Part shown: piece after piece, positions 61,520-64,000 of the stretch
How positions within the stretch are numbered: position 1 is the stretch's first letter
How the letters are laid out: each line of letters starts with the position of its first letter
Origin: Dechloromonas hortensis
GTDB lineage: Bacteria > Pseudomonadota > Gammaproteobacteria > Burkholderiales > Rhodocyclaceae
Assembly (NCBI RefSeq): GCF_009469765.1
Contig: NZ_SSSQ01000002.1
Coordinates: forward strand, 310,001-374,000
Direction of reading: 5' to 3'
Length of the DNA stretch: 64,000 nucleotides
Made by a program: the position numbers and the translations under genes
The notes under the pieces: generated by a model
The model's database searches: none
The model's input: only the letters and a program-made list of their open reading frames with translations
Told to the model about the DNA's origin: nothing

Positions 61520-61999
61520 ATGAATGCATCAGGTATTGCCCGCCGTCGTCTGTTATTCGCCGGTCTGGGCCTGGGGGCGAGTCTCGCCCTGCCGCAAGTC
61601 GTCGGGGCAGCGCCGCGCGGTCCGCTGGTCGAGGTCTGGAAAGACCCGAACTGCGGTTGCTGCGGCGACTGGATCAAGCATATCGAGGACAGCGGCTTCG
61701 CGGTGCGTGTCTTCGATACCGGCAACCAGGCGGCCCGGCAACGCTTCGGCCTGCCCGAGCGCTACGGCTCCTGCCATACGGCGCGGGTTGGCGGCTATGT
61801 CGTCGAGGGCCATGTACCGGCCAGCGACATCCGCCGCCTGCTGGCCGAAAAGCCGGCCGCGCTCGGCATTGCCGCGCCGGGCATGCCGGTCGGCTCGCCG
61901 GGCATGGACGGGCCGGTCTACGGCGGTCGGCGCGATGCCCACGACGTGCTGCTGGTGCTGCGCGACGGCAGTTCCCGGGTTTTTGCCAGCTATCGCTGA
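61520..61999 (+). CDS. DUF411 metal-binding protein
   Basis: A 159-residue DUF411 protein. A twin-arginine-like signal (ARRRLLFAGLGLGASLALP) is followed by VEVWKDPNCGCCGDWIKHIEDSGF with C45, C47 and C48, then YGSCHTARVGGYVVEGHVPASDIRRLL. It is found with copper and heavy-metal genes and is predicted to bind metal in the periplasm. The start is TGGAGGAA-supported. Confidence 0.9.
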   Translation: MNASGIARRRLLFAGLGLGASLALPQVVGAAPRGPLVEVWKDPNCGCCGDWIKHIEDSGFAVRVFDTGNQAARQRFGLPERYGSCHTARVGGYVVEGHVPASDIRRLLAEKPAALGIAAPGMPVGSPGMDGPVYGGRRDAHDVLLVLRDGSSRVFASYR

Positions 62000-62035
62000 G
62001 CCGGCGCTGTCCTGCCGGGCGCCGCTCCGGCGGAC

Positions 62036-63793
62036 TCAGGTGTTTTCAGCCTGCAGGTCGCCGGCAACCCGGTTCCGGCCATTTTGCTTGGCCTGATAGA
62101 GCCACTGGTCAGCTTCGCGAATCAACTGGTCGAGCGATTCATGTTCGCCAAGCTGGGCGATGCCGAAGCTGGCTGAGAGCTTCATCGGATAGCCGGTCGG
62201 GCCGAGCTTCAGGCCCTCGATTTCGGCCCGCAGCCGTTCGGCGAGCTGGGCGGCCTGGCGGGCATCGGTGTCCTGCAGCAGCATGACGAACTCCTCACCA
62301 CCCCAGCGGGCGGCGATGTCGCTGTTGCGGCAGGCCTCTGCCAGGCGCCGGGAAACGGCGGCCAGCACCTTGTCGCCGGTGGCATGGCCATGGTTGTCGT
62401 TGATGCTCTTGAAATGGTCGATGTCGGCCATGATCACTGATAGCGGACGCTGGTTGCGCAAGGCGGCGCTCCACAGCGGCCCGGCATGTTCGAAAAAGGC
62501 GCGCCGGTTGAGCAGGCTGGTCAGCGGGTCGGTCCGCGCCAACTGTTCGGCCTGCAGCCGGGCCTGCTGGTGCTGGCGCATCCGGTAGGCGAGGGCCAGG
62601 GCGAGCAGGATGCCCTCGAAGACCACACCCCAGCCGGCGGCATGGAAGGCGAGCGTGCTGTAGGGCAGCCCTTGCCAGACGGCGAGGGCAGTCGTCGTAC
62701 TGCCGAGCAGCGTGGTCAATGCGGCGGCGATGAAATAGCGGCCGGCGACCCGCCCGTGGCGAATGGTGATGATGCCGAGCCAGACCATGGTCACCGAGAA
62801 GATCAGCACGAACAGGAAGGCGATCGTCACCGCGGCTTGCGGGCTGCGCAGCAGGACGGCGCCGAAGATCAGGCCGAGGATGGCGACAATCAGCCAATAG
62901 ACCAGGCGATGGGCGAGCGGTGCATGCTGGCGCAGATTCAGGAAGCCGCTGGCGAAACGCAGGCCGAGGCAACTGAAAGTGACCATCAGCAGCGGAATGG
63001 CGTATTGCTGAAAAATGGCTTGGCCGGGCCACAGCCAGGCATAGGCGTGACCTGTGTAGGCCAGGTGGAGAATGACGAAGCTGCCGAGATAAAGGGTGTA
63101 GTCGAGATAGCCGCGTTCGCGCAGGCCGATGAAGAGCATTGCGTTATAGGCGATCAGCGCCAGCAGGAAACCGTAGAGCAGGCCGTAGCCGTAATCGTGC
63201 TGCTCTTTGAGGGCCGCCGCCTGCGCTGTGTCGAGCAGGCGTAGCGGGGTGAGCAGCGGGTCGGTGGTGGCCAGGCGCAGGTAGATGTCGTTGCGGCCGG
63301 GCGGCAACTGCAGGTCGAACACGTAGCCAAGGCCGGGCAGCGGGTGCTGGAAGGCGGCGTCGCCGTCGCCGGCCAGCCATTGGCCGATGAGCGCCGTGCC
63401 CTGGGTGTGATAGACCTCGATCCGGTCCAGCCAGGAGATTTCGAGTTGCAACTGGCGCCGTACGTCCTGATCGCTGTCATTGCGAACGGCCAGGTACAGC
63501 CAGACCGGCGGCGAACCGATGCCGAATTTCGGCGCAGTCTGCTCGGTAGAGGTGAATTTTCCCTGCTGCTGTTGGGCAATGACTTCCTCCAGCGTCAGCG
63601 CTTGCTCCGTTTCCGGCAGGATGCCGAGATAGCGGCCCAGCGCCTGATCGGGCAGCGCGCTCAGGGCGGGGGCTTCGGCACGACTTGTCGATGCCAGCGC
63701 GAGCCAGAGCAGCGCGAGCCAGATCCAGCAGGAGCGTTCTGGCAGGCAACCGGCAGGGCGAGCATGCGACAGGGGGCGGAGCAGGCTGGGCAT
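62036..63793 (-). CDS. 7TM-DISM diguanylate cyclase
   Basis: A 585-residue protein. A signal peptide precedes a periplasmic 7TMR-DISMED2 domain (VWLYLAVRNDSDQDVRRQLQLEISWLDRIEVYHTQG). Seven membrane helices follow (YGYGLLYGFLLALIAYNAMLFIGLRERGYLDYTLY begins them), then a GGDEF domain with the motif RWGGEEF, which is active in many family members. The periplasmic part probably binds carbohydrate. The start MPSLLRPLS gives a normal signal peptide; a longer upstream frame does not. Confidence 0.92.
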   Translation of the reverse strand: MPSLLRPLSHARPAGCLPERSCWIWLALLWLALASTSRAEAPALSALPDQALGRYLGILPETEQALTLEEVIAQQQQGKFTSTEQTAPKFGIGSPPVWLYLAVRNDSDQDVRRQLQLEISWLDRIEVYHTQGTALIGQWLAGDGDAAFQHPLPGLGYVFDLQLPPGRNDIYLRLATTDPLLTPLRLLDTAQAAALKEQHDYGYGLLYGFLLALIAYNAMLFIGLRERGYLDYTLYLGSFVILHLAYTGHAYAWLWPGQAIFQQYAIPLLMVTFSCLGLRFASGFLNLRQHAPLAHRLVYWLIVAILGLIFGAVLLRSPQAAVTIAFLFVLIFSVTMVWLGIITIRHGRVAGRYFIAAALTTLLGSTTTALAVWQGLPYSTLAFHAAGWGVVFEGILLALALAYRMRQHQQARLQAEQLARTDPLTSLLNRRAFFEHAGPLWSAALRNQRPLSVIMADIDHFKSINDNHGHATGDKVLAAVSRRLAEACRNSDIAARWGGEEFVMLLQDTDARQAAQLAERLRAEIEGLKLGPTGYPMKLSASFGIAQLGEHESLDQLIREADQWLYQAKQNGRNRVAGDLQAENT

Positions 63794-63955
63794 GGCTGTT
63801 AGGATAACGGCACAAGCCGCCTGTTTGCATGAACTTTTACCGAAATTCACGCATTGGTCATGCTGCGAGCCGCAGAATGTTTGATCTGCATTGATGACCT
63901 GGCGGCGCTGATCGACTAGGCTGGGCGCTCCCCCATCCTTTTTCTGCCTGTCATC

Positions 63956-64000
63956 ATGCCTATCCAATCCTTCAGCAGCGCGACAATCTGGTGGGCATTG
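63956..64000 (+). CDS. Start of a further gene (truncated by window edge)
   Basis: An ATG at 63956 opens a frame (MPIQSFSSATIWWAL) running to the window end. Only 15 codons are visible, so neither function nor reality can be fixed. Confidence 0.3.
   Translation, partial: MPIQSFSSATIWWAL

Overview
The window is about 64 kb of dense, GC-rich bacterial chromosome. It looks like a betaproteobacterium of the Rhodocyclales, close to Dechloromonas/Azonexus. The reasons are the many cyclic-di-GMP proteins, a bacteriohemerythrin, RimO and FliW of proteobacterial type, and a set of nitrogen-fixation accessory genes (molybdenum uptake, NifZ, flavodoxin, 2Fe-2S ferredoxin, CowN) under sigma-54- and CO-type control signals. 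The genus is inferred from gene content; there is no rRNA gene here. I saw no tRNA, rRNA, CRISPR array, complete IS element or prophage.

Layout. 0-10.7 kb: housekeeping and signalling genes (acyltransferase fragment, chorismate mutase, DMT exporter, double-receiver protein, Tpx, HD-GYP protein, RimO, FAD-linked dehydrogenase, a diguanylate cyclase, a bacteriohemerythrin). 10.8-16.6 kb: a tightly coupled minus-strand operon of two CPA2 cation/proton antiporters, a class I glutamine amidotransferase, a YbdK-type carboxylate-amine ligase and a serine-hydrolase-like protein without its catalytic residues, with a divergent MarR regulator. 16.6-20.3 kb: OmpA-like lipoprotein, a second MarR gene facing a PLP aminotransferase across paired operators, and an unknown gene behind NtrC and sigma-54 elements. 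20.5-24.7 kb: a lower-GC metal/guanidine island (Gdx with a guanidine-II riboswitch, a histidine-kinase fragment, CopA, CueR). The island is bounded on one side by modC and on the other by a leftover modC 3' end.

24.7-31.8 kb: molybdenum and nitrogen-fixation accessory genes. The operon modE-modA-orf-modD-nifX-like-modB-modC lies divergent to a Mop protein, with two ModE-type palindromes between them. A ferredoxin-nifZ-flavodoxin-orf operon follows, with a sigma-54 promoter and a NifA-type upstream site. 31.9-41.6 kb: esterase, histidine kinase, Hsp33, an ArsC-like protein, ferric-reductase-like protein, a low-GC stretch, Tex, FliW and a gamma carbonic anhydrase. 41.8-43.4 kb: a three-gene cassette with a GH19 endolysin and an orphan phage-type tail-tube protein. 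43.4-50.5 kb: symporter, MazG-like protein, diguanylate cyclase, RlmJ, mutarotase, then a CooA-like regulator next to cowN. 50.5-54.5 kb: a SYLF-like protein, then an operon of an IHF-like protein, a J-domain protein and three unknown proteins. 54.6-62 kb: a CzcCBA-type heavy-metal efflux operon with accessory periplasmic proteins. The window ends with a 7TM-DISM diguanylate cyclase and the start of one more gene.

The most unusual signal is not a gene. The 11-mer CTGCGGTCGAC occurs nine times exactly, on both strands, inside genes and between them. In most copies it is followed by two A/T tracts about a helical half-turn to one turn apart. This is the architecture of a DNA uptake signal sequence. 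Other strong leads are the CooA-like/CowN pair with a well-placed operator, the antiporter/ligase/amidotransferase operon, the NtrC/sigma-54-controlled unknown gene, and the orphan tail-tube cassette.
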